Source: FW021-bin31 sp036278455
GTDB lineage: Bacteria; Bacteroidota; Bacteroidia; Chitinophagales; Chitinophagaceae
Assembly (NCBI GenBank): GCA_036278455.1
Contig: DASULB010000200.1
Location: 1-13,213 of the forward strand
Length of the DNA: 13,213 bases
Direction: 5' to 3'
Position 1 is the first letter of the stretch, and each line of letters starts with the position of its first letter. The position numbers and the translations under genes are program-made. A model generated the notes under the pieces. That model was not told the DNA's origin. It saw only the letters and a program-made list of their open reading frames with translations, and ran no database searches. This document shows, piece after piece, positions 1-6,342 of this stretch.

Positions 1-591
1 AAGGAAAACAAGCCGGATATGCCTGCCGTTGCCATACCTAAAGCACCCGCCCCACTCAAAAGCCGGATAAAAAACGCGCCTTTCAAAGTGGTAAAGGATC
101 AACTTATCCGTCCGGAAGAGACGGCTCCCGACTTAACCGGTATACAACCAAAATCTTTAAGCACGCACACTGGCGGAGGCGCCCTGATCGGCCAGGATCC
201 GGGACTCAGCGCTGCGGGAAAGAGCGGAATTGTAGCGCCCGACCACAACAAAAAACAAGTTTTTATATCTGTTGAACAGATGCCGCGATTTCCCGGTACC
301 ACCACCGAAGACCAGAGCTACACCCGGTTGATGGCTTTTTTAAGCAGCCACCTTCAATACCCTGCCATAGCACAGCAAAACGATATACAGGGCACCGTTG
401 TGGTTCAATTTGTGATAGGGAGTGACGGCAGCGTTCTGGATATCCATATTGTAGGAAAGGATCCGGGTGGCGGGTTGGGCGCAGAAGCGATCCGGGTAAT
501 CAGTAGCATGCCCAAATGGATACCCGGGAGACAAAACGGAAGAAACGTGTCGGTACAGTTTACCCTGCCACTAAGGTTTGCCCTGAAGTGA
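1..591 (+). CDS. TonB C-terminal domain protein, 5' truncated
   Basis: The frame is open from base 1 (Lys-Glu-Asn-Lys-Pro-Asp before the first Met at 19), so the gene begins upstream of the window and the ATG at 19 is probably internal. 196 residues are visible. The first half is Pro/Lys-rich and low in complexity, like the periplasm-spanning linker of TonB proteins. It is followed by VEQMPRFPG, the Bacteroidota lead-in to a TonB domain. The C-terminal ~75 residues match a TonB fold: YPAIAQQNDIQGTVVVQF, SDGSV, then EAIRVISSMPKWIPGRQNG and a final beta strand ending in LPLRF. By family knowledge such proteins pass proton-motive energy to outer-membrane TonB-dependent receptors, or form the tail of BlaR1/M56 peptidase-type sensors. 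The missing N-terminus decides between these. The next gene is 233 bp away, so no operon is indicated. Confidence 0.9.
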   Translation, partial: KENKPDMPAVAIPKAPAPLKSRIKNAPFKVVKDQLIRPEETAPDLTGIQPKSLSTHTGGGALIGQDPGLSAAGKSGIVAPDHNKKQVFISVEQMPRFPGTTTEDQSYTRLMAFLSSHLQYPAIAQQNDIQGTVVVQFVIGSDGSVLDIHIVGKDPGGGLGAEAIRVISSMPKWIPGRQNGRNVSVQFTLPLRFALK

Positions 592-727
592 GCCTTTCCT
601 GCCATGGGCAGACGCAGTTAAAAAAAATCCAATTGCCTCTATCTAAAACAGTAAGCACTTAAAGAGATGTCCTTCCAATTCCGCTCTCAGCAATGCACCG
701 CCGGAAACCCACTGTGCCCGACACCTT

Positions 728-744
728 TTTTATCCGGGATAAAA
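728..744. promoter_or_regulatory. Palindrome TTTTATCCgGGATAAAA, possible operator
   Basis: This is a perfect 8+1+8 inverted repeat. It lies 4 bp upstream of the proposed -33 element of the DoxX-like gene, where a dimeric regulator could bind. It is too short and AT-rich to be a convincing terminator, and no T-run follows on either strand. The operator role is inferred from position and symmetry only; no regulator gene is adjacent. Confidence 0.35.
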
Positions 745-747
745 GAT

Positions 748-779
748 ATTGTTAAATTGCCAAAAATTCATTAACTTCG
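748..779 (+). promoter_or_regulatory. Candidate Bacteroidota promoter for the DoxX-like gene
   Basis: ATTG (748-751) is followed by exactly 20 bp and then TAACTTCG (772-779). The Bacteroidota consensus is TTTG, 19-20 bp, TAnnTTTG, so the match is 3/4 and 7/8 at the right spacing. A start site a few bases downstream would leave a leader of roughly 40 nt before the ATG at 825. The palindrome at 728-744 abuts the upstream element. Confidence 0.35.
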
Positions 780-824
780 TAATGATAAGCAATATTAGTC
801 ACTTGCGTTTTAAATCTTTCTGTT

Positions 825-1259
825 ATGGCTAATTCAGAGAAGACGGGTACGCGCAACTTATTTTGGTTAACCTTTTTGAGAATTGTGTTAGGTCTTATTT
901 TATTGGGCCAGGGAATAAGATTTCTCAGCGATACCACCATCGCCAAAGATCTGATTGAACAAACGGGTATAGGAACCTTTTCTCAGAATTCAGTAGTGCT
1001 TGCATTTATCATATCTTATCTTAGTCTTTTTTGTGGTGTTTGTATAACCGTCGGACTTTTTACAAGGATAGCATCCATTATTCAATTACCAATTCTTATT
1101 GTCGCAGTATTTTTTGTGGAAGCCAAGGCCATAGGCAGTAACACATTTTCACTTTTATTGGCTATTGTTACATTGCTTTTGCTTATAATCTTTGCCATAA
1201 AAGGCAGCGGTCAACTTTCTGCAGATAAATATTTTACCCGGGGATCAGCACTCGATTAG
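825..1259 (+). CDS. DoxX-like small integral membrane protein
   Basis: A 144-residue protein with four hydrophobic segments at about residues 12-33, 57-77, 82-100 and 106-126, the usual DoxX-family topology and length. DoxX-like signatures visible are GQGIRFL after helix 1, GLFTRIASIIQLP at the start of helix 3, and a C-terminal GSGQLSADKYF. The family is named after the quinol-oxidising subunit of an archaeal terminal oxidase. Most bacterial members are uncharacterised inner-membrane proteins, some tied to redox or thiol stress, so no reaction is assigned here. The ATG at 825 is the natural start. There is no clear Shine-Dalgarno site, as is common in this phylum. The gene is a single transcription unit converging on the dehydrogenase gene, with 27 bp between the stop codons, and is noticeably AT-rich compared with the 4.3-9 kb part of the window. 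Confidence 0.85.
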   Translation: MANSEKTGTRNLFWLTFLRIVLGLILLGQGIRFLSDTTIAKDLIEQTGIGTFSQNSVVLAFIISYLSLFCGVCITVGLFTRIASIIQLPILIVAVFFVEAKAIGSNTFSLLLAIVTLLLLIIFAIKGSGQLSADKYFTRGSALD

Positions 1260-1286
1260 TCTTTCAGGTTTGTAAAATATCATTGT

Positions 1287-2264
1287 CTAATTATTTCCCT
1301 TTAGCTTTTTTTCTACCAGATCTGCCGGGTACTTCAGCGCCAGTTCCCTGATTTCATAGGTAAATTGCGTAAAAACTTCTTCCCATAATTTTGATTCCTC
1401 CAGCGTGTATTCATAAAATCCTTTACCATTGGCCACTCCTTTGCCACCGGCCTTTACAATATCATCGATAAGTTTCGGTACTTCCGTTGCATTATCCAAG
1501 GTAGGGAAAAGATCTTTCATGACGGTATGGTAAGCCGGGACGCCTGTCAGATCCATCCAGCGAAAAACGCCCACCAAAGTCATCCAATATCCGGGATTAT
1601 TGCGGCAGGCCCTGTCAACATCCTCTATACTTGCATAGCCCTTTTCAACCAGGCTGCAAGCTTCCCTGTACATAGCATACATTAGGCGGTTGGTAATAAA
1701 ACCCCGGATATCTTTTCGTACGAGCGTAGGTTCCTTACCCCAGTTATGCGAGAGATTATATAAATATTCGCCCAGCTTAATATCACTCAAATCTCCGCAG
1801 ATCACTTCTAAAAACCGTGTAGTATGTGAGGGCTCCATCCAGTGTAATCCCAAAAATCTTTCAGGATGTAGGGTCAGCTTCTGTAGTATACTGATGGGAA
1901 TAGCGGAAGTATTGCTCACCAGTATGGCGTCCGGTTGAATTTCAGCTTCCACTTTTCCGTAAACCGCTTTTTTAATGTCCATATCTTCAATGGTACACTC
2001 AATCACCAGCTTACAGTCTTTCAATCTTGTAAAATCTTCTGTAATGATATGCGGCTGCATATATGTTTCCGGCGTATGGATGGTAAGGCCTTCCTGGTAG
2101 GATCTTTCCAGATGTTGAAGTATGCGTTTTTCCGCATGTACCAGATCATCCGGTATGGGCGCTACAGCAATTACAGGATGTCCGGCCATCAAAAGACAGG
2201 TAGCGATACTGCATCCCATTAATCCCAGGCCTACAACTCCTACGGGAATATCTTTAGTGTTCAT
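1287..2264 (-). CDS. 3-hydroxyacyl-CoA dehydrogenase family protein
   Basis: A 325-residue NAD-dependent enzyme with the two-domain 3HCDH architecture. The N-terminal Rossmann fold has the dinucleotide loop GLGLMG (residues 12-17). The catalytic region reads GLHWMEPSH...FLEV. His141 and Glu153 are 12 residues apart, as are the His-Glu catalytic pair of short-chain 3-hydroxyacyl-CoA dehydrogenases. SNTSAIP (117-123) and GFITNRLMYAMYREA (188-202, with Asn192) are also family positions. The expected reaction is oxidation of an L-3-hydroxyacyl-CoA, such as 3-hydroxybutyryl-CoA, to the 3-ketoacyl form in the cytoplasm. In the classic motif HFFNP the fourth position is Asn; here it is Glu144, so the substrate may differ (hydroxy acids in the lambda-crystallin branch are an alternative). 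The start at 2264 has GGAG about 12 nt upstream. There are no other beta-oxidation genes beside it. Confidence 0.9.
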   Translation of the reverse strand: MNTKDIPVGVVGLGLMGCSIATCLLMAGHPVIAVAPIPDDLVHAEKRILQHLERSYQEGLTIHTPETYMQPHIITEDFTRLKDCKLVIECTIEDMDIKKAVYGKVEAEIQPDAILVSNTSAIPISILQKLTLHPERFLGLHWMEPSHTTRFLEVICGDLSDIKLGEYLYNLSHNWGKEPTLVRKDIRGFITNRLMYAMYREACSLVEKGYASIEDVDRACRNNPGYWMTLVGVFRWMDLTGVPAYHTVMKDLFPTLDNATEVPKLIDDIVKAGGKGVANGKGFYEYTLEESKLWEEVFTQFTYEIRELALKYPADLVEKKLKGNN

Positions 2265-2292
2265 AGTAAATTATCTCCATGTTTTGGGGCTA

Positions 2293-2320
2293 ATCCAGTT
2301 TTTATTAAATACACTGGTTT
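2293..2320. promoter_or_regulatory. Imperfect inverted repeat upstream of the dehydrogenase gene
   Basis: AATCCAGT (2293-2300) and ACTGGTTT (2313-2320) match as inverted arms at 7 of 8 positions around a short AT-rich centre. It lies 29-56 bp upstream of the dehydrogenase ATG. Read on the minus strand, CTTG, 19 bp and TATTTAAT overlap it, which would be a weak Bacteroidota-like promoter. Operator or promoter function is an inference from position; the -7 match is poor. Confidence 0.25.
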
Positions 2321-2381
2321 TGCATTAAATCAAGGAAATTGGTTTGAATGAATAAATAAGGAAAACAGTATACTTATCTGT

Positions 2382-2408
2382 ATAATGAAATGTCATTAGT
2401 CAACTTTG
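2382..2408 (+). promoter_or_regulatory. Candidate promoter for the small ORF at 2434
   Basis: CAACTTTG (2401-2408) matches the -7 consensus TAnnTTTG at 7 of 8 positions. TCTG lies exactly 20 bp upstream of it and matches TTTG at 3 of 4. The following leader, up to the ATG at 2434, is very rich in A (ACAACCAAAACAAAAAAAATT), typical of Bacteroidota translation start regions. Together these are the best-formed plus-strand start signals in the window. Confidence 0.35.
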
Positions 2409-2433
2409 GACGACAACCAAAACAAAAAAAATT

Positions 2434-2703
2434 ATGCTGCTAGCCAAAGATATTAAAACGGCAAAGGAACTCCAAGAATATTTTGCAAAGCCTAAAAAAG
2501 TAGTAGTTTGTTTCATTGATCTGGCCAGGTTCTTTGAAATCAAAAGTGTATTTAGGCCATTAAACTGCATTGAGAAAAGAAGCATACCGTCTGGGGAATG
2601 TTTTACCCGTGTATATTTCTCTTCCATCAGGATTTGTGTCAAATTGATGGATTTATTTTATGGATGCCGCCAAAGAACAAGTGGGTTGGCATCCTTAAAA
2701 TAA
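2434..2703 (+). CDS. Small hypothetical protein, possibly a truncated gene
   Basis: An 89-residue open frame that I do not recognise. The first ~38 residues (MLLAKDIKTAKELQEYFAKP, then a hydrophobic VVVCFIDLARFF stretch) look protein-like. The remainder is basic and Cys-containing, with no motif. It is supported by a candidate promoter and an A-rich leader just upstream, and by its position diverging from the dehydrogenase gene. Against it, the last 46 bp overlap the 3' end of the FG-GAP gene on the opposite strand, and the second half is poor in structure, so this could be the start of a gene that has lost its true C-terminus. No function is proposed. Confidence 0.35.
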   Translation: MLLAKDIKTAKELQEYFAKPKKVVVCFIDLARFFEIKSVFRPLNCIEKRSIPSGECFTRVYFSSIRICVKLMDLFYGCRQRTSGLASLK

Positions 2704-3992
2704 CCATGTAAGGAAGTAAAAATACTGGGCAATGTGCCATTGCCAATGATCCCTACCTTGGAATTAAAACCACCGGCACCATCATCCGGATATTGACTGA
2801 GGATCTGAAGGTGCCAGCTGCTCCCCTTGCCATCGATATTATAAAAAATCCCCAATTGTTGTTTGCCTGGGTTTCCATCTTTTCGATCCCTGCTCTGGTC
2901 CTGCTCAGCATAGTTGATGTCAAGATGACCGTCCCCATCAAAATCTGCCAGTTTGATGGAAGAAGCATGTACCCACCCAACGGTAGAATCAATTACATGT
3001 TTAACCCAGGATCCGGTTCGGGGGTTTGCCGGTGCCTCATACCAGACCAGGCCATCTCCAAGCTGTCGGGAATCATTTCCGGAACCCGGCCCCTCTCCCT
3101 GACTGGCACAAACAAGATCAATTCTGCCATCAGCATTGATATCTCCTGCAGTAAAAGCCATTGTTGTCATTTCAAAGTTCCGCAGATCACCGCCTGGATT
3201 CGCATCAATGATCCTTGGAATCCATCTTCCGGTTAAGGGATCGCCCCCTCTATGTCCGGGATTTTCAAACCAAGCGATTTCATTTTTCTTACCCTTCTTA
3301 TAGAGTGCAACCACGTCATCATATCCATCATGGTTATTCAGCATATTTGCGCAATAGGTCCCTTGCCCGCTCCGTCCGATATCAATAAATGTCCATTGGG
3401 AAGGGGTGGCCCCCTGAAAATAGACACCCGAAGTGGTTACAATATCAATTTTACCATCATTATTCAAATCGCCCGCACATACTTCGTGAGAGAAACGGCC
3501 ATTATCAATAGTGTCAAGTCTCCATGTTGTGGTATATGGATTTTTTCCCTGGCCCGCAGGATTTCGTGCCCAAATTGTCTGGTTGCTCCAACCACCCAGT
3601 ACGATGTCATTCCATCCATCATTATTGATATCGGCCACGACGGCATCTTCAAATCCTGACGGATTGCCTGGATTAAATATCGTGTAAGCCCTCCATTGTT
3701 TCCTATAGCGATAGAGTTTGAAACCTTCCCTATCAAGACTTCCAAGGTCATTAAAACCATCCCGGGAAAACCTGGCAAATACTTTGGGCTTATGGGAATT
3801 TGATTGAACGGTGCTGTCGATGACGGTGCGGATAAAAACAGGTGTGGTGTCGCTCCTGATGATATCAAAGTAAGGGATTGCCCCTGTGATCTGTGAGTCA
3901 ACCTTTCTTACTCTGCTGCCGTAAGATATGGGCGGTGCCGGCACTTTAATTGCTCCCAGCAACTGAAGCATTAATATAAATACTACCTTCAT
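2658..3992 (-). CDS. Secreted FG-GAP/VCBS repeat protein
   Basis: A 444-residue protein with a short N-terminal hydrophobic stretch (MKVVFILMLQLLGAIK) fitting a Sec signal peptide, so probably periplasmic, surface-bound or secreted. It carries five FG-GAP/VCBS-type blade motifs with Asp-rich calcium loops: DINNDGWND (121-129), DLNNDGKID (175-183), a degenerate NNHDGYDD (219-226), DINADGRID (284-292) and DFDGDGHLD (350-358). Between them recur WxxNPG and WYEAP segments with the pattern of an integrin-like beta-propeller. Such propellers mediate binding (carbohydrate, protein or lipid) rather than catalysis, and no catalytic motif is seen. The blade count is below the usual seven, so the N- and C-terminal parts may form degenerate blades. 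Its ATG overlaps the stop of an upstream 84-codon frame by 4 bp (ATGA), suggesting translational coupling if that frame is translated. The C-terminus has no evident type IX sorting domain. Confidence 0.88.
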   Translation of the reverse strand: MKVVFILMLQLLGAIKVPAPPISYGSRVRKVDSQITGAIPYFDIIRSDTTPVFIRTVIDSTVQSNSHKPKVFARFSRDGFNDLGSLDREGFKLYRYRKQWRAYTIFNPGNPSGFEDAVVADINNDGWNDIVLGGWSNQTIWARNPAGQGKNPYTTTWRLDTIDNGRFSHEVCAGDLNNDGKIDIVTTSGVYFQGATPSQWTFIDIGRSGQGTYCANMLNNHDGYDDVVALYKKGKKNEIAWFENPGHRGGDPLTGRWIPRIIDANPGGDLRNFEMTTMAFTAGDINADGRIDLVCASQGEGPGSGNDSRQLGDGLVWYEAPANPRTGSWVKHVIDSTVGWVHASSIKLADFDGDGHLDINYAEQDQSRDRKDGNPGKQQLGIFYNIDGKGSSWHLQILSQYPDDGAGGFNSKVGIIGNGTLPSIFTSLHGYFKDANPLVLWRHP

Positions 3993-4243
3993 TTATTTAA
4001 TTTAGAGATCATGACGGCAAACAAAATTCCATCACCAAAAAACACTGAAACACCCACAAAGATAACATAGCGTTGTGTGCCTGTATAGAATGGCTTTGTC
4101 GCCCTTTGATATATAGTGGATAGACTGACTGGAGACCTGTATGGAAATCCGATCGTTTTTATAAATCCTTTTTGCCAACGGGAATCAATAAAGCTGCCCT
4201 GTGCCCCAAATAGATTATAAAGATACTCTGACAGAATAACCAA
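3989..4243 (-). CDS. Short membrane-anchored open frame or gene remnant
   Basis: An 84-codon frame, recognisable only as protein-like. It has an N-terminal aromatic-rich region, a basic middle (RSPVSLSTIYQRATKPFY) and one convincing transmembrane segment (YVIFVGVSVFFGDGILFAVM) close to the C-terminus. There is no ATG in frame; the first usable initiator is a TTG at 4243, and a stop lies 12 nt further upstream. Its stop codon overlaps the ATG of the FG-GAP gene (ATGA), which argues for a real coupled frame. It lies 91 bp downstream of the UbiD gene on the same strand. Either it is a small membrane protein using TTG, or it is the C-terminal remnant of a larger membrane protein whose start has decayed. 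I cannot decide between them, and no function is proposed. Confidence 0.35.
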   Translation of the reverse strand: MVILSEYLYNLFGAQGSFIDSRWQKGFIKTIGFPYRSPVSLSTIYQRATKPFYTGTQRYVIFVGVSVFFGDGILFAVMISKLNK

Positions 4244-4334
4244 CCATACCTCTTATATTACAATTCATAATAAGAAGGCCTGAACCTTATACCAAGACAA
4301 CAAAAATCGCATCCCCATGCCACTAACGCCATTT

Positions 4335-6224
4335 CTACCCGACAGAAGCGCCCTCGCCATAGATCTGGTCCCGGTACTTCAATGAGGGGGATTTTATAAA
4401 TGGACCCAGGCCAAGGGTGGCCCATTTTTTATCTACCGCGCTGATCGTTTCCGCATCCGAGACAATGATGTTGGGCCAGTCACGATGAAAATCATCAAAT
4501 TCCGCTGTTTTGCGGGTGCCATCAAAACCGATATGATCCCCACTGATAAAATGATCCCTTTTAGGATCCAGGTTGTTACAAAAACGCCAAAGAGTATCAG
4601 CGATATCACTGACATCCACTGTATGCTCCACAAACAAAATTACTTTTATCTTACTGATCTCCGGCGAGCCGAACAAAGCATCGCTTAATTCCCTGACATG
4701 ACCTTTTTTGTTTTTCTCTACCGCGATAAACACGCAAGGGATCCCCAAAGGCAGTAAATCCGCATTCACCGCCGCAATCTCCGGATATGCCGCGCGTAAG
4801 GCGGCCACATCGATCTCCGGCAGATCGACCGCGGCCGGCTCACTTGTCAGTTGTTCCTCCTCGAATTTCGCCGTTCCGTCGATACACATCTTTCCGCCGA
4901 AACCCAACTTGGAACAGGAATGGTCCAACACATCCATCGGCCCCTGGCTGAAATAAATATCACTGGCCGGGCGCAGGTGGGTAAAGACATGGCGGGCCAA
5001 TTCCAGGTAATCATGAATGTCCGCGCCCTGGTCAACGACCACCAATATCTTATTAAACATCATCTGACCGGCCCCCCACATGGCATTCATTACTTTCTGT
5101 GCCTGCCCGGCATATTCCTTTTTGATCTTGGCAATCACGAGGTTATGAAATACCCCCTCCACCGGCATCTCCATGTCAATGATCTCCGGTACCAGCGTCA
5201 TCTTGATGGGGGCCAGAAAAATACGTTCTGTAGCCTTGCCGATCCAGGCGTCCTCCTGAGGCGGTATGCCAACGATCGTAGAGGGATACACGGCGTTTCG
5301 CCTGCGGGTGATACAGGTGACATGAAACCTGGGGTACCAGTCCGGCAGCGAATAATAGCCCGTATGATCGCCAAAGGGACCTTCCCATATGGGTTCTTCG
5401 CGGGGATCCACATAACCTTCGATCACAAAATCCGCATCCACAGGCACTTCAATTTCAGGCTGGGTGATGCAGCGGACCATCTCCACCTTTTTTTTGCGAA
5501 GAAAACCTGCCAGCATGTACTCATCCACATTGTCGGGTAAGGGTGCCGTAGCGGCGTAGGTGTATACCGGATCGCCGCCAAGGCTGACGGCGACAGGCAT
5601 GCGTTTACCAAGCCGCTTATATTCGTTAAAGTGCCGCGCCGAGACCTTGTGTTTGTGCCAGTGCATGCCAGTCATCTCCCTGGAAAAGACCTGCATCCGG
5701 TACATTCCCACGTTGCGGATGCCCGTAACAGGATCTTTGGTATGGATGACCGGCAGAGTAAGAAAAGGGCCGCCATCGCGCGGCCAGCACTGCATGACGG
5801 GCAGCTTATAAAGATCCGCCTCGGGCATCACCACCTGCTGGCAGGCGCCCCTGCCGGCGATTACCTTGGGCATCCAGGAGGCGAACTGGTTTAGCTTGGG
5901 TAAAAGGGACAACTTGTCCAGCAGGTTTTCCTTTGGCTTGGTCAGCAACTGAAATAATTTTTCTATCTCGTGGGCCGTATCATCAAGCGCCTTCACTCCC
6001 AACGCCATGCACATTCTTTTATAGCTGCCTAAAGCATTGATCAGTAAGGGAAAGTCATATCCGGTATTTTCAAAAAGAAGCGCTTTGCCGCCGCCACCGG
6101 ACTTACTGACCCGGTCGGTCACTTCAGCGATCTCCAGTTTTGGATCGACATAAGCTTTAATCCTGGTTAATTCCCCGGCATCTTCCAACGCCCTGATGAA
6201 ATGATGCAGATCTTTGTAAGCCAT
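4335..6224 (-). CDS. UbiD-family (prenylated-FMN) decarboxylase
   Basis: A 629-residue protein of the UbiD/Fdc1 superfamily, which reversibly decarboxylates aromatic or alpha,beta-unsaturated acids using prenylated FMN supplied by a UbiX-type prenyltransferase. Visible signatures are NVGMYRMQ (Asn171 and Arg176, cofactor/active-site positions), PVAVSLGGDP (210-219), LAGFLRKKKVEMV, and EGPFGDHTGYY with Glu281 and Asp286. The latter pair corresponds to the acidic residues of the R-E-E/D catalytic triad; UbiD proteins carry Asp where Fdc1 carries Glu. It is clearly longer than E. coli UbiD (about 500 residues), with extra C-terminal sequence ending near KSPSLKYRDQIYGEG. Long homologues in Bacteroidota are usually annotated as menaquinone-biosynthesis decarboxylases, which is the most likely role, but no other menaquinone gene is in the window. 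The start at 6224 follows a perfect -7 element. The protein is cytoplasmic. Confidence 0.93.
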   Translation of the reverse strand: MAYKDLHHFIRALEDAGELTRIKAYVDPKLEIAEVTDRVSKSGGGGKALLFENTGYDFPLLINALGSYKRMCMALGVKALDDTAHEIEKLFQLLTKPKENLLDKLSLLPKLNQFASWMPKVIAGRGACQQVVMPEADLYKLPVMQCWPRDGGPFLTLPVIHTKDPVTGIRNVGMYRMQVFSREMTGMHWHKHKVSARHFNEYKRLGKRMPVAVSLGGDPVYTYAATAPLPDNVDEYMLAGFLRKKKVEMVRCITQPEIEVPVDADFVIEGYVDPREEPIWEGPFGDHTGYYSLPDWYPRFHVTCITRRRNAVYPSTIVGIPPQEDAWIGKATERIFLAPIKMTLVPEIIDMEMPVEGVFHNLVIAKIKKEYAGQAQKVMNAMWGAGQMMFNKILVVVDQGADIHDYLELARHVFTHLRPASDIYFSQGPMDVLDHSCSKLGFGGKMCIDGTAKFEEEQLTSEPAAVDLPEIDVAALRAAYPEIAAVNADLLPLGIPCVFIAVEKNKKGHVRELSDALFGSPEISKIKVILFVEHTVDVSDIADTLWRFCNNLDPKRDHFISGDHIGFDGTRKTAEFDDFHRDWPNIIVSDAETISAVDKKWATLGLGPFIKSPSLKYRDQIYGEGASVG

Positions 6225-6240
6225 CTTATGGTATTTGGTC

Positions 6241-6248
6241 CAAAGTTA
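6241..6248 (-). promoter_or_regulatory. Perfect Bacteroidota -7 element before the UbiD gene
   Basis: On the minus strand this reads TAACTTTG, an exact match to TAnnTTTG, ending 16 nt before the UbiD ATG. The base positions expected for -33 (about 6269-6272) read ACTG, a poor match to TTTG. If used, the leader would be only about 8-10 nt, close to leaderless. A small inverted repeat (TGCAG, 2 nt, CTGCA at 6267-6278) overlaps the -33 position. Confidence 0.45.
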
Positions 6249-6286
6249 TGGCTTTGCAGGCAGTTATGCAGTGCTGCACGACATCT

Positions 6287-6303
6287 GCATCCCAAAAGGA
6301 TGC
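6287..6303 (-). terminator. Small hairpin after the barrel-protein gene
   Basis: GCATCC and GGATGC form a perfect 6-bp stem with a 5-nt loop, lying 40-56 bp past the stop of the beta-barrel gene and upstream of the UbiD promoter. No U-run follows on the minus strand, so it is at best a weak terminator or attenuating structure. Confidence 0.22.
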
Positions 6304-6342
6304 TTAAAATCAAAAGAATACATTGAAAGAATACGGCAACCA

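Noticed and set aside
591..625. CTGCC-atg-GGCAG hairpin after the TonB-domain gene
   Set aside because: Only a 5-bp stem, followed by an A-run rather than a T-run on the plus strand, so it is not a terminator for this gene.
667..774. 35-codon frame between the TonB and DoxX-like genes
   Set aside because: It runs through the palindrome and the proposed promoter of the DoxX-like gene, has no family resemblance, and the ribosome site (AAAGAG) is weak.
2793..3659. Plus-strand frames opposite the FG-GAP gene
   Set aside because: They are antisense shadows of repeated calcium-loop codons, with no independent start signals.
4851..5540. 229-codon plus-strand frame opposite the UbiD gene
   Set aside because: It lies wholly antisense to a well-supported enzyme with intact catalytic motifs. 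The long antisense frame follows from codon bias of the GC-rich gene.
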